Shown here piece after piece: positions 1 to 8,159 of a stretch of DNA of 12,789 nt (its first letter is position 1; every line of letters starts with the position of its first letter). The stretch is from contig JAGRHI010000081.1 of NCBI GenBank assembly GCA_020445045.1, positions 6,965 through 19,753 of the forward strand. Reading direction: 5' to 3'. A program made the position numbers and the translations under genes. Under the pieces are notes generated by a model. It worked only from the letters and a program-made list of their open reading frames with translations, was not told the DNA's origin and made no database searches. The DNA comes from Candidatus Competibacteraceae bacterium (GTDB taxonomy: Bacteria > Pseudomonadota > Gammaproteobacteria > Competibacterales > Competibacteraceae).

Positions 1-393
1 GCGCTGGACGACGTGGACGCCAATCTGCGATTGGTGGATGTGGTACGGGAGCATTATCCCCGCCTGACCGTGGTGGCGCGGGCACGTAACGTATCCCACC
101 TGTTCAGTTTGATGAACCGGGGTATCGAACACATCGAGCGGGAGACCTTCGACTCAGCGCTTCGGGCGGGCCGGCGAGTGCTGCGGGAGCTGGGCTTCGG
201 GGCGCACGAGGCGCGGCTGGCGGCCGATACTTTCCGCCGCCACGATCTGACCGCGCTCGACGCCATATATCCGCATTACCAAGATGAAATCCGGCTCATT
301 TCGCTGGCCCAAACCGCGCGGGACGAACTGACCGATCTGTTCGAGCGCGATCGCGAAACCCGCGAGCGCGAGCGTACCGGTGGCTGGGGTTAG
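1..393 (+). CDS. Glutathione-regulated K+/H+ antiporter KefB/KefC type, C-terminal part (5' end outside window)
   Basis: This is the last 130 residues of a monovalent-cation:proton antiporter of the CPA2 family, an inner-membrane protein that exports potassium and acidifies the cytoplasm when electrophiles are present. The visible part holds the end of the cytosolic RCK/TrkA-N domain (ALDDVDANLRLVDVVREHYP, then VVARARN) and the tail that follows it in KefB/KefC (IERETFDSALRAGRRVL, FRRHD, ending in GGWG). The reading frame is open from base 1. The GTG at 13 is an internal valine, so the true start lies to the left. The transmembrane part is outside the window. The assignment rests on recalled similarity to E. 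coli KefC (ERETFEGALKTGR, ADVFRR, HGWQG). I cannot decide between KefB and KefC. Confidence 0.85.
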   Translation, partial: ALDDVDANLRLVDVVREHYPRLTVVARARNVSHLFSLMNRGIEHIERETFDSALRAGRRVLRELGFGAHEARLAADTFRRHDLTALDAIYPHYQDEIRLISLAQTARDELTDLFERDRETRERERTGGWG

Positions 394-543
394 TGAGCCG
401 CGAGCGCGTCGTGAACCGCCCTGGTTTTTGAGGAGGCTCCAGACTCTGGGAAGATGGCGCCACGATGCGCAAGAGATCACCCCGAAGTATTCTCCCAAGG
501 CCCGCGACGACGCCCCGGCCAGAACTCAGGCACATCCTCGATA

Positions 544-571
544 ACCCATGGTCGAACGTTCGATCATGGGT
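544..571. promoter_or_regulatory. 28-bp near-perfect palindrome upstream of the superoxide dismutase gene
   Basis: The sequence is a dyad centred between 557 and 558, with the perfect 12-bp core TCGAACGTTCGA flanked by ACCCATG and CATGGGT. The only non-matching pair (G551 with T564) would be a G-U wobble in RNA. It ends 26 nt before the AGGAG ribosome binding site of the next gene. It could be an operator for a dimeric regulator, a hairpin in the 5' leader of the mRNA, or the end signal of the upstream antiporter gene. No T-run follows it on either strand, which weakens the terminator reading. Confidence 0.45.
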
Positions 572-610
572 ATTGACTCATGATTCCAACCGACCTCAGG
601 AGTATTGCCT

Positions 611-1327
611 ATGCCTTCCACCCTGCTCACTCCCCACCAAAACCGCCGCCAATTTCTGACCACCCTGCTGGTCGGTTCCAGCGCGCTGGCGTTCGGTGGC
701 CTGCTCGGTTCGCGTCCGGCGCGCGCCGCCGACAGCCCTTTCAAGCTGCCGCCGCTGCCCTACGCCGAGAATGCGCTGGAGCCAGTCATCTCGGCACGCA
801 CCATCGGCTTTCACTACGGCAAGCACCATCAAGGCTACGTCAATAAACTCAACAAGTTGGTCACTGGCACCCCGCTGGCGGATCAGCCGCTGGAGGCGGT
901 GGTCAAGGCCACCGCCAATCCCGACCAAACCGCGATCTTCAACAATGCCGCGCAAGTCTGGAACCACACCTTCTACTGGAATAGTCTGAAACCCAAGGGT
1001 GGCGGCAAGCCGACCGGCGCGCTGGCCGAGATGATCGACAAGTCGTTTGGCGGTTTCGAGCAGTTCAAGGTGGAATTCGCCAAGGCCGCCACCGGCCAGT
1101 TCGGCAGCGGTTGGGCCTGGTTGGTGAAGGACGGCGACAAGCTGGCGGTGGTCAGGACCGGCAACGCCGATAACCCTCTCGTGCATGGCCAAAAGCCACT
1201 GTTGACGGTCGACGTTTGGGAGCACGCCTACTATCTGGATTACCAGAATCGGCGCGCCGATTACGTGACCGCCGTGTTGGATGGTTTGATCAACTGGGAC
1301 TTCGCCGCGCAAAACCTGGCCGCTTGA
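611..1327 (+). CDS. sodB: Fe-type superoxide dismutase with a Tat signal peptide (exported)
   Basis: Converts superoxide to hydrogen peroxide and oxygen. The protein has 238 residues. Residues 1-39 form a twin-arginine leader: R12-R13 in NRRQFL, a hydrophobic stretch at about 16-33, and an ARA cleavage site near 37-39. The mature enzyme follows the SodB family along its full length. Metal ligands by alignment to E. coli SodB are His68 (FHYGKHH), His119 (WNHTFYW), Asp201 and His205 (DVWEHAYY). Tyr76 matches the active-site tyrosine. Gln115, in NNAAQVWNH, sits where iron enzymes carry their active-site glutamine, so iron is the likely metal. The ATG at 611 is chosen because AGGAG lies 8 nt upstream; the in-frame TTG at 605 is too close to it. 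The Tat leader predicts export after cofactor loading, so this is probably a periplasmic enzyme, unlike the cytosolic SodB of E. coli. Confidence 0.93.
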   Translation: MPSTLLTPHQNRRQFLTTLLVGSSALAFGGLLGSRPARAADSPFKLPPLPYAENALEPVISARTIGFHYGKHHQGYVNKLNKLVTGTPLADQPLEAVVKATANPDQTAIFNNAAQVWNHTFYWNSLKPKGGGKPTGALAEMIDKSFGGFEQFKVEFAKAATGQFGSGWAWLVKDGDKLAVVRTGNADNPLVHGQKPLLTVDVWEHAYYLDYQNRRADYVTAVLDGLINWDFAAQNLAA

Positions 1328-1336
1328 GGCCAATCG

Positions 1337-1368
1337 TCCCGGACCGCTCCAGATCGAGCGGTCCGGGA
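1337..1368 (+). terminator. Hairpin after the superoxide dismutase gene
   Basis: A perfect 12-bp stem, TCCCGGACCGCT at 1337-1348 with AGCGGTCCGGGA at 1357-1368, has an 8-nt loop and starts 9 nt after the stop codon. No T-run follows, so it may act as a weak or factor-assisted terminator or as a 3' end stabiliser. It separates the dismutase from the cas operon. Confidence 0.6.
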
Positions 1369-1430
1369 TGCCGCCGGGCGCTGGAACCGGATGCCATCTT
1401 GATTGTGTCATGCAGTCTCTGGAAACCATC

Positions 1431-4112
1431 ATGAGCCTTGCGCGATTTCGGGAGCTGTTCAAGTCGCTGACGGGCAATACCCCTTTCCCCTGGCAAACGG
1501 AGCTGGGTCGCCGGTTGTTGAACGCGGATATTCCGACCGGTTGCAATTTGCCGACCGGCACGGGCAAGACCTCGGTGATTCCCATCTGGCTGATTTGTCT
1601 TGGACTGCAAGCGCAGTCCGGTCAAACCGCCCTGCCGCGCCGGCTCGTCTATGCCGTCAATCGCCGGGTGATCGTGGATCAGGCCACGGAGGAGGTGACC
1701 CGGATCATCGCCGCGCTCGACCATCGGGCCACCGATCCAGCACTCGTCGCGTTGCGAGCGGCATTGGAAACGCTATCGGTCACCGCCGCCGGGTTTCCCG
1801 TCGCGGTCAGCACGTTGCGCGGCGGACTGGCCGACAGCGGCGAGTGGAAATTCGATCCGACCAAACCCGCCATCGTGATCGGCACGGTCGACATGATCGG
1901 CTCCAGGCTGCTGTTTTGCGGTTATGGCGATGGCCGCCGGGATCGGCCCCTGCACGCCGGCTTGCTCGGTCAGGATGCATTCTTGGTCCACGACGAAAGT
2001 CATCTGATGCCGGCGTTCGGACAATCGCTGCGGCACGTTCGCGCGCTGGGCCGGCGCGGCATTGTCCTGCGCCCGTTTCATGCTCTCGACCTGAGCGCGA
2101 CGCGGACCGACGATGGCGATAGCCCGTTCGGACTGGGAACAGATGATTACGACTGCCCGCCCATTCGCCGCCGCTTGGGGCTCGACGAGCGGACGGGGCG
2201 CAAGCGGCTCGATGTCCACCAGGCGCCGAAAAATCCGCGGCTTGTGGAGCATGTCGTGCGATTGGCGACCCGGCACGAAGGGACTGGCGCTTCGGTGTTG
2301 ATCTACGTCCGCACGGTTGCGCTAGCCCGAAAAATCCACGATGCGCTACGCAGGGTCTTGGCGGATAGGGCGGACAAAGGCGAAAACCGGCTGGCGATCT
2401 TGACCGGCACGCTGCGCGGGTACGAACGGGATCGGCTGACCGAGCATCCGGTCGTGCAACGCTTTTCGCCGACGCGGGATCGCGCGCCACGCGGCGATAC
2501 GATCTATCTGGTCAGTACCGCCGCCGGCGAGGTGGGCGCCAATTACGACGCCGATCATTGCGTCTGCGATCTCACCACTTTGGAAAACATGATCCAGCGT
2601 TTTGGCCGGGTGAACCGGCTGGGGCTGTTTCCCGAGAGCGCGATCGATGTCGTCCTGGACGAGGAAGCTTTGAAAAAAGCGCGGGAAGGCAAAGCCGACT
2701 CGTCCAGACCGCTCGCCAAGACCCTGGAATTGCTGAAATCCTTGGATGGCGACGCTTCGGTAGCCAAGGTCTCGCAAATCGCCGGCCGCCGGGAAGCCTG
2801 TCAGCCGCCGCCCGTCCTGCTGGATTTGGATGACTGGACCCTGGACGCCTGGTCCGCGACCGGATTGCGGGGCGCCGATTTTCCCCAGCGTCCCGACGTG
2901 GCCTTGTGGCTGCACGGGCTTGCCGAGGCCGAACGGCCGGAAACCCAGGTCGCTTGGCGCTTCGAACTGGATGCGATGCAGGCGTTCGACGGAATGGAAG
3001 CGGCGGAATGGTTGCGGGATTATCTCGATCTGTTGCCCCCGCATCGCCAGGAACTGTTGAAAGAACCCGCCCACGAGGTGAAAAAGGCGCTGGAGATCAT
3101 CGGCAAACAGGAGGCGAATCAAGGGCGCGCGCCGAAAGCGATTCTGATCAAGGCCGACGGCGAAATCGTGCTGGATACGCTACCAGCTTTGATCAAGGCA
3201 GCTCGTTCGTTGGAATGGGGAACAGTGGTTTTACCGCTCTCCGTCGGCGGAATCGAGGCCGGACTGCTGGACACGTCCCAAAAAGCGTTGCGAACCGCAG
3301 CGCCCGACGTGGCCGACCAGCCGGGACGACGGGAGCGATTTTTGGTGCGCCGGCGCGGAGACGAGTGGTCATGGCAACGCGCGGATGGCGCGACCGGCAC
3401 GGTCGAAGCGCCTTCGCTACGAGAAGCCGCCCGCCAGTTGGCGGCGGAACGCGATTATCCGGCGCAGGCCGCCTTGGCGTTCCCGATAACCGATTCGGAT
3501 ACCGACGAAGAAGAAATCGAGCAGGCCATGGTGGTGTTGAGCAAGCCGGAAGCGACCTTGCCGGCGGCCGGTGATCTGTCGGCTTACGCCAAGCGGTCAC
3601 AACCTTTGGCCGTTCATCTGGACCGTGTGGAAGCAGCCGCCCGGCGGATCGTCGCCAAATTGGATTTACCGGCGCCGCTGGCGGAAGCGGTTTGTTTGGC
3701 GGCGCGCTGGCACGACAAGGGCAAGGATCGCCGACACTGGCAGAAGGCCATCGGCAACCAAGAGGGCGAACCCTTGGCCAAGAGCGGTCACGCGCGGTTC
3801 GACCGGCGGTTCACCAAGGGATACCGGCATGAGTTCGGCTCGCTGCTCGACGCCGAAACCGATCCGGTCATCGGCCAGCATCCCGAACGGGATCTGATCC
3901 TGCACCTGATCGCCGCTCATCATGGCTACGCGCGACCCGGTTTCCCGGAGCGGGCCTACGACCGCACGGTGGCGTTTGGCCGCAACGAAGCTGCCGCGCG
4001 CGCCGTGCTGACGCGGTTTGCCGAGTTGCAGGCCCGGTTTGGTTGGTGGCAGTTGGCTTGGTTGGAGGCGTTGGTCAAGGCGGCGGACGCGATGGGAGGC
4101 CCGAATGATTGA
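1431..4112 (+). CDS. cas3: CRISPR-associated helicase-nuclease Cas3, type I-G (I-U) form with C-terminal HD domain
   Basis: Cas3 is recruited to R-loops made by the crRNA complex and unwinds and degrades the target DNA. The protein has 893 residues. The superfamily 2 helicase comes first: Walker A LPTGTGKT at 40-47, a DEAH-box variant DESH at 188-191, and motif VI (QRFGRVNR) at 389-396. The HD nuclease comes last, with WHDKGK (His761-Asp762) and AHHGY (His830-His831). This helicase-then-HD order is typical of the GSU0051-like Cas3 of subtype I-G and reverses the order in I-E and I-F. The start at 1431 is chosen because the conserved part begins at once (FRELFKSLTGN-PFPWQ). In-frame ATGs at 1368 and 1410 are alternatives; the first falls on the upstream hairpin. 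The ribosome binding site is weak. The 3' end overlaps the next gene by 8 nt, which indicates translational coupling. Confidence 0.93.
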   Translation: MSLARFRELFKSLTGNTPFPWQTELGRRLLNADIPTGCNLPTGTGKTSVIPIWLICLGLQAQSGQTALPRRLVYAVNRRVIVDQATEEVTRIIAALDHRATDPALVALRAALETLSVTAAGFPVAVSTLRGGLADSGEWKFDPTKPAIVIGTVDMIGSRLLFCGYGDGRRDRPLHAGLLGQDAFLVHDESHLMPAFGQSLRHVRALGRRGIVLRPFHALDLSATRTDDGDSPFGLGTDDYDCPPIRRRLGLDERTGRKRLDVHQAPKNPRLVEHVVRLATRHEGTGASVLIYVRTVALARKIHDALRRVLADRADKGENRLAILTGTLRGYERDRLTEHPVVQRFSPTRDRAPRGDTIYLVSTAAGEVGANYDADHCVCDLTTLENMIQRFGRVNRLGLFPESAIDVVLDEEALKKAREGKADSSRPLAKTLELLKSLDGDASVAKVSQIAGRREACQPPPVLLDLDDWTLDAWSATGLRGADFPQRPDVALWLHGLAEAERPETQVAWRFELDAMQAFDGMEAAEWLRDYLDLLPPHRQELLKEPAHEVKKALEIIGKQEANQGRAPKAILIKADGEIVLDTLPALIKAARSLEWGTVVLPLSVGGIEAGLLDTSQKALRTAAPDVADQPGRRERFLVRRRGDEWSWQRADGATGTVEAPSLREAARQLAAERDYPAQAALAFPITDSDTDEEEIEQAMVVLSKPEATLPAAGDLSAYAKRSQPLAVHLDRVEAAARRIVAKLDLPAPLAEAVCLAARWHDKGKDRRHWQKAIGNQEGEPLAKSGHARFDRRFTKGYRHEFGSLLDAETDPVIGQHPERDLILHLIAAHHGYARPGFPERAYDRTVAFGRNEAAARAVLTRFAELQARFGWWQLAWLEALVKAADAMGGPND

Positions 4113-4800
4113 GTTAGCCGTGGAACTTCGCAATCCCGGCGAAGTGCTGGCGGCGTGTGGGCTGTTCAATCTGGCGGCCCGGCGCGGTTGGGCGACGGCG
4201 CGATTCGCGTCGGATGGGCGGTTTTGTCTGGACACGCCGATGACACTCGAAGCATTGCTGACGGGACTGAATGTCGAGGAATTGACGATCGCGGACGATT
4301 TGTCCTGGGTCGATCTGGCGGGTGTCCGCCTCAACTGGTGGATGCGGGAAGGAGACGATTTCAAGCTGTGGGCGGGTCAAGTCAACCCTGACAATCTGAT
4401 CAGAGGGTTGCTCGATGCCTGCGACCGGGTGCGTGGTTCAGCGCTCAAGGGCAAGTTGTTGTCGGCCGCGATCCCGATGACCAAGCGGTTCGGGGCCGAC
4501 CCCCGCTCGTCGTGGATCAGCTTGGACATCGGTTATTCGCCCAACGATCAGGGAACCGGCGCGATCCATACCCGGCCGTTCGCCGAACTGCTGGCAATGA
4601 TCGGTTTGCAGACGTTTTTGCCGCGCAAGCGGGAATCGCGCGCGTTCGTTTATCGGGTCTGGTATTCCATGCTGCCCTTGTTGCCGGCCCGGCTGGCTTT
4701 CGCGGGCGTCGCGATGCCGGTTCCCGACGGCCGTTACCACTTCACGGTTAACAAGAGCGGCAGCTTTTCGGTATTCGATTTCGCGGAATTGGAGGAATGA
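4105..4800 (+). CDS. csb3: Type I-G CRISPR-associated protein Csb3 (GSU0052-like)
   Basis: This 231-residue protein sits between cas3 and csb1, exactly where Csb3 sits in GSU0051-0054-type loci. It starts MIELAVELRNPGEVLAACGL and contains the stretch FKLWAGQVNP, which I associate with that family. Csb3 is thought to be part of the effector complex and has been treated as a small, divergent counterpart of the large (Cas8) subunit; its mechanism is poorly known. I see no catalytic motif, signal peptide or membrane segment. The start at 4105 has GGGAGG 5 nt upstream, and the ATG overlaps the cas3 stop (ATGATTGA). An upstream in-frame extension to 4018 would lie entirely inside cas3 and is rejected. 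Name and position are secure; the biochemical role is inferred. Confidence 0.82.
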   Translation: MIELAVELRNPGEVLAACGLFNLAARRGWATARFASDGRFCLDTPMTLEALLTGLNVEELTIADDLSWVDLAGVRLNWWMREGDDFKLWAGQVNPDNLIRGLLDACDRVRGSALKGKLLSAAIPMTKRFGADPRSSWISLDIGYSPNDQGTGAIHTRPFAELLAMIGLQTFLPRKRESRAFVYRVWYSMLPLLPARLAFAGVAMPVPDGRYHFTVNKSGSFSVFDFAELEE

Positions 4801-4801
4801 A

Positions 4802-5812
4802 ATGACCATCGAGACGGTCGAGCAGCTTTACCGGTCCCAAGCCGTGGCCCTGTCACTGAGGGAAATTCTGCGCCCCGCCTCTGGCGAGGTGATTTTTCCG
4901 CCCACTTATGCCCCGGCCAGCAAAGGCGAGAAATCCGGCTACAACATTTCCCCGACCAGGACCGGCAACGTCTGCACCATCGATAGCATCGGTTCCCAAG
5001 CCAACCGCATGGAGCCGATTTTCGTGGATGAGGATTACCGGCACCTTGTACCCCAGGTGACGGTGCGGGCGGGCGAAAATCTCTGCGCCAACTTGTTGAG
5101 GATGGGCCACCGGCTAGCGGATGCCGCCATTCGCTTTTCCGATCTGCAAGACCGCATCAAAAGCGCGTTTCTGGCCTATCGGGACCAGGGCAACGCGACA
5201 CCGATCGCCAAAATCGGCCCGACTTCGCTGGTGTTCGGGGTCTGGGATTCCCGCGAGACGCATACCAAGGTTCCGCGCCTGCTCAACTCGACGATTCGGG
5301 CCTATGACGTGGATGAACTGACCCGTTCGGCGCAGTACGTTCCGACTTTCGAATATCAGGCGGTTGGATTTGGCGAAGGCGATCAGGAGAATGCTTCGGA
5401 GGTCGGTTTGGGCCATGTACCCAGCACCAATACCCACGGCGGGGTTATCGCGCGCGGCGCCATCGTGCGCCAAGTCGAACTCAATCTGAATGGGTTACGG
5501 GCATTACGGGGTGTCGATGCGGCGGAAACGGCGACGCTGCAACGCTACATCCTGAGTCTGGCGTTGGTGGCGATGCTGGCGCCGAGAGCCCACGATCTGC
5601 GCCAGGGTTGCCTGTTGGTCGCCGATCCGGCGCATCCCGCGACATTGCAAGCCGTGATGTTGGACGGCAGTGCCGGGGAGGCGCGGTTCTCGTTCGATGC
5701 CGTCAAGGATTTCGCCGATAGCGCGGCTCGAACTTTCGGGGTCGAGGAATCGCGGGAAGGACGGTTCGATCCGGACAAGGCGAAGGCGGCGGTCAAGCCG
5801 AAGAAAAAATAG
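4802..5812 (+). CDS. csb1: Cas7-family backbone protein Csb1, type I-G (GSU0053-like)
   Basis: Csb1 is the Cas7 subunit expected to polymerise along the crRNA spacer and form the backbone of the effector complex. The protein has 336 residues. Family-typical stretches are VIFPPTYAP near the N-terminus, CTIDSIGSQANRMEPIF, and FGVWDSRETHTKVPRLLNS in the middle. The C-terminus is lysine-rich (KAKAAVKPKKK), which could help RNA binding or be disordered. GGAGGA lies 5 nt upstream of the ATG, inside the end of csb3, and the gap to the csb3 stop is a single base, so the two are coupled. It is flanked by csb3 and csb2 in the standard I-G order. I see no truncation. Confidence 0.9.
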   Translation: MTIETVEQLYRSQAVALSLREILRPASGEVIFPPTYAPASKGEKSGYNISPTRTGNVCTIDSIGSQANRMEPIFVDEDYRHLVPQVTVRAGENLCANLLRMGHRLADAAIRFSDLQDRIKSAFLAYRDQGNATPIAKIGPTSLVFGVWDSRETHTKVPRLLNSTIRAYDVDELTRSAQYVPTFEYQAVGFGEGDQENASEVGLGHVPSTNTHGGVIARGAIVRQVELNLNGLRALRGVDAAETATLQRYILSLALVAMLAPRAHDLRQGCLLVADPAHPATLQAVMLDGSAGEARFSFDAVKDFADSAARTFGVEESREGRFDPDKAKAAVKPKKK

Positions 5813-5856
5813 CCGCGCACCCGCGTTCCGATAATGCCCGACTGGCGGTGATCGTC

Positions 5857-7284
5857 ATGATGACGCTATGCATTTCGATCCTCTATCTCGCGGACACCTA
5901 CCACGGCGCGGAGTGGCCACCCGCGCCGATGCGTCTGTTTCAGGCGTTGATCGCGGGATACCACCAAGGCCGCGCTAGAAGCGAGCCGGACGAGCGGTTC
6001 CAAACCGCCCTGCGCTGGTTGGAACGGTTACCGCCGCCGGAAATCCGGGCTTGCGAGGCGGCGCCGGGTAGCCGATGCCGGGTATTCGTGCCGAACAACG
6101 ACGACGATATCGCCATGCGTTCGTGGGCGAGAGGCAGGCCGGAATCGCCCCTGGATCGGGCGAAGCGCTACACCGAGAAATCCAGGCAACCGTGGCTTCT
6201 GGAAGGGAATCGCTCGGTGCATTTTCTCTGGGAGGTGCCGACTGGCGAGGAAACGCCAGCGCGCGTGGTGGCGGAGTGCGCTGCCCGGATCACCGTACTC
6301 GGTTGGGGGATCGACATGGTGGCGGCGAAGGGCGAGCTTTTGGCGACGGAAAGCCAGTTGCCGGGAGTGGCTTACAAGTCTTGCCCAGACTCGCGAATCG
6401 GGCAGGTATTGCGGGTTCCCGTTCCAGGCAGTTACGAATCCGCCGAGCGGCGCTATCGAGCTTTTCTGCAATCGGGTTGGCGCGAGGGAGGATTGAGCTT
6501 TACCAAGCCACCGCTGGATTACCGTCAGGCACGCTATGCCCGCGAAGGGGAACAAGCCGAACAGCACTGCGCGAGCTTTCGCCTGCTGACGCTGGATGGT
6601 CGCGCCAACTACCGGCGCGATGCGCGCCAGACGGTTGCCGTCGCGGCGATGGTGCGCCACGCGGTGCACGAAGTGTTGCGGCAAGAGATGGATTCGGATC
6701 GGCTCCGGGAGTTGATGGGGCATGGTCGCCAGGGCGGGCAGATCGCGTGCTTGCCGTTGCCAACGGTGGGCCATCTTCATGCGGACGGGTTGATTCGCCG
6801 GGTTATGCTGAGGGTACCGGATGCCGAGATTCTGCACCGATTGACTTGGGCGCTGGATGGGTGGGAGCTGAGGGCGGATGAAAGCCCCGTCGCCCTGCTG
6901 TCCCTCATCGAGGAGAGGGATACGGTGGTAGCCCAGTTCACGCGGGCCAGCCAGTGGTGGGAGACCGCGACGCCGGTTGTGTTGCCAGGTTACGATCGGC
7001 TCGGCGAACGGAAGCACAAAACGGAGAAGTTGATCGGTCGGGCGTTGGCGCAATCGGGCTTCGAGTTGGCCCAGGTGCGGGATGTCTGGTATCAGATGGC
7101 GCCGTGGCGTCTACACGGTCATCGGGCGGGCGCGTACCAGGTAGCCGAATATATGCGGTATCCGCAATATCATGTTCGGCTTTGTTTCCAAGATCCTGTC
7201 AAGGGACCGGTGGTGTTGGGGGCGGGGCGTTATTTCGGACTGGGATTGATGGCTCATTCCTCCCTCACTGGGAGGTTACGTTGA
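5857..7284 (+). CDS. csb2: Cas5-Cas6 fusion protein Csb2, type I-G (GSU0054-like); 3' end formed by the first CRISPR repeat
   Basis: Csb2 is expected to bind the 5' handle of the crRNA (Cas5 role) and cut the precursor RNA within repeats (Cas6 role). The protein has 475 residues. The N-terminus (MMTLCISILYL) is followed by AEWPPAPMRLFQALIAGY, a hallmark of the family. Near the C-terminus is a glycine-rich stretch (GAGRYFGLGLM, about 455-465) like the Cas6 G-rich loop. The last ten residues (AHSSLTGRLR) and the TGA stop are encoded by the first repeat, which begins on the third base of the Met465 codon. Family members, as I recall them, end just after the GLGL stretch, so this tail looks acquired. 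The start at 5857 is preferred to the GTG at 5848, and an ATG at 5860 is equally possible. GGTGA at 5846-5850 may serve as ribosome binding site. There is a 44-nt gap after csb1. Confidence 0.9.
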   Translation: MMTLCISILYLADTYHGAEWPPAPMRLFQALIAGYHQGRARSEPDERFQTALRWLERLPPPEIRACEAAPGSRCRVFVPNNDDDIAMRSWARGRPESPLDRAKRYTEKSRQPWLLEGNRSVHFLWEVPTGEETPARVVAECAARITVLGWGIDMVAAKGELLATESQLPGVAYKSCPDSRIGQVLRVPVPGSYESAERRYRAFLQSGWREGGLSFTKPPLDYRQARYAREGEQAEQHCASFRLLTLDGRANYRRDARQTVAVAAMVRHAVHEVLRQEMDSDRLRELMGHGRQGGQIACLPLPTVGHLHADGLIRRVMLRVPDAEILHRLTWALDGWELRADESPVALLSLIEERDTVVAQFTRASQWWETATPVVLPGYDRLGERKHKTEKLIGRALAQSGFELAQVRDVWYQMAPWRLHGHRAGAYQVAEYMRYPQYHVRLCFQDPVKGPVVLGAGRYFGLGLMAHSSLTGRLR

Positions 7285-8149
7285 AGCGTGGTCGATACCC
7301 GCGAGCTGTCCCGCAGCATCGAGGCTCATTCCTCCCTCACCGGGAGGTCACGTTGAAGCAGATCCGACAGCGCCTCACGGATCACCGTCCGCTGGCTTAT
7401 TCCTCCCGCACCGGGAGGTTACGTTGAAGCAACAAACGGTATCCGACGATTGCGATTACCCGGCAGAGGCTCATTCCTCCCGCACCGGGAGGTCACGTTG
7501 AAGCTCGACGCGGGTCGCGCCCTTGATCAGCGGAGTCGGGGCTCATTCCTCCCTCACTGGGAGGTCACGTTGAAGCCAGTGGGCCATGGCCCCGACCACT
7601 TCACAGTTGGCGGCTCATTCCTCCCTCACCGGGAGGTCACGTTGAAGCGACGAATCCTGCCGGCCTGACCCTCGCACCGTGCGGGCTCATTCCTCCCTCA
7701 CCGGGAGGTCACGTTGAAGCACGATTAACGATGTGTATCAGTCGGCGATCCATGGCGGCTCATTCCTCCCTCACCGGGAGGTCACGTTGAAGCGTGATCC
7801 ATGACGCGCCGTTTATCGGCGAGCACAGGACTCATTCCTCCCTCACCGGGAGGTCACGTTGAAGCTGTTGGATCAGCTCCTTGACGTGGGTCACCATCGG
7901 CTCATTCCTCCCTTACCGGGAGGTCACGTTGAAGCCAGGAAGACCCGTGGGAAGAGCATGTCGCCATTTGGCTCATTCCTCCCTCACCGGGAGGTCACGT
8001 TTGAAGCCTCCCTGGATGCGCAGAGAGGCCGGGGACGGTGGGCTCATTCCTCCCTGATCGGGAGGTTACGTTGAAGTTACGCTGACGAAGCCGGCAATCT
8101 ACGGCTGGACGTGGCTCATTCCTCCCTCACCGGGAGGTCACGTTGAAGC
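7251..8149 (+). CRISPR. CRISPR array, main part: 13 repeats of 37 nt, 12 spacers of 33-37 nt
   Basis: Repeats start at 7251, 7323, 7394, 7468, 7540, 7612, 7684, 7757, 7829, 7899, 7970, 8041 and 8113. Each opens GGCTCATT, has a 6-bp stem CCTCCC/GGGAGG around a 5-nt loop (usually TCACC), then TCAC, and closes GTTGAAGC. That closing octamer resembles type I crRNA 5' handles, which together with the cas operon direction indicates transcription on the plus strand. Repeats at 7323, 7612, 7684, 7757 and 8113 match the consensus; the others carry one to several changes. The repeat at 7970 has an extra T (38 nt). The first repeat is inside csb2, so no leader is visible. The array is interrupted after 8149 and resumes at 8872. 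The twelve spacers all differ; I see no match to the rest of the window. Confidence 0.97.
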
Positions 8150-8159
8150 ATGGCGACTG

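Noticed and set aside
1368..1430. Longer Cas3 N-terminus from the ATG at 1368
   Set aside because: It would begin on the last base of the terminator-like hairpin and adds 21 residues with no family similarity.
596..1585. 329-residue minus-strand open frame over the dismutase
   Set aside because: The plus strand encodes a full superoxide dismutase with all metal ligands; the antisense frame is a by-product of high G+C.
7450..8074. Open frames across the array giving a repeated peptide (GSFLPHREVTLK)
   Set aside because: The periodic peptide is the translation of the CRISPR repeat; frames break with spacer length and have no ribosome binding site.
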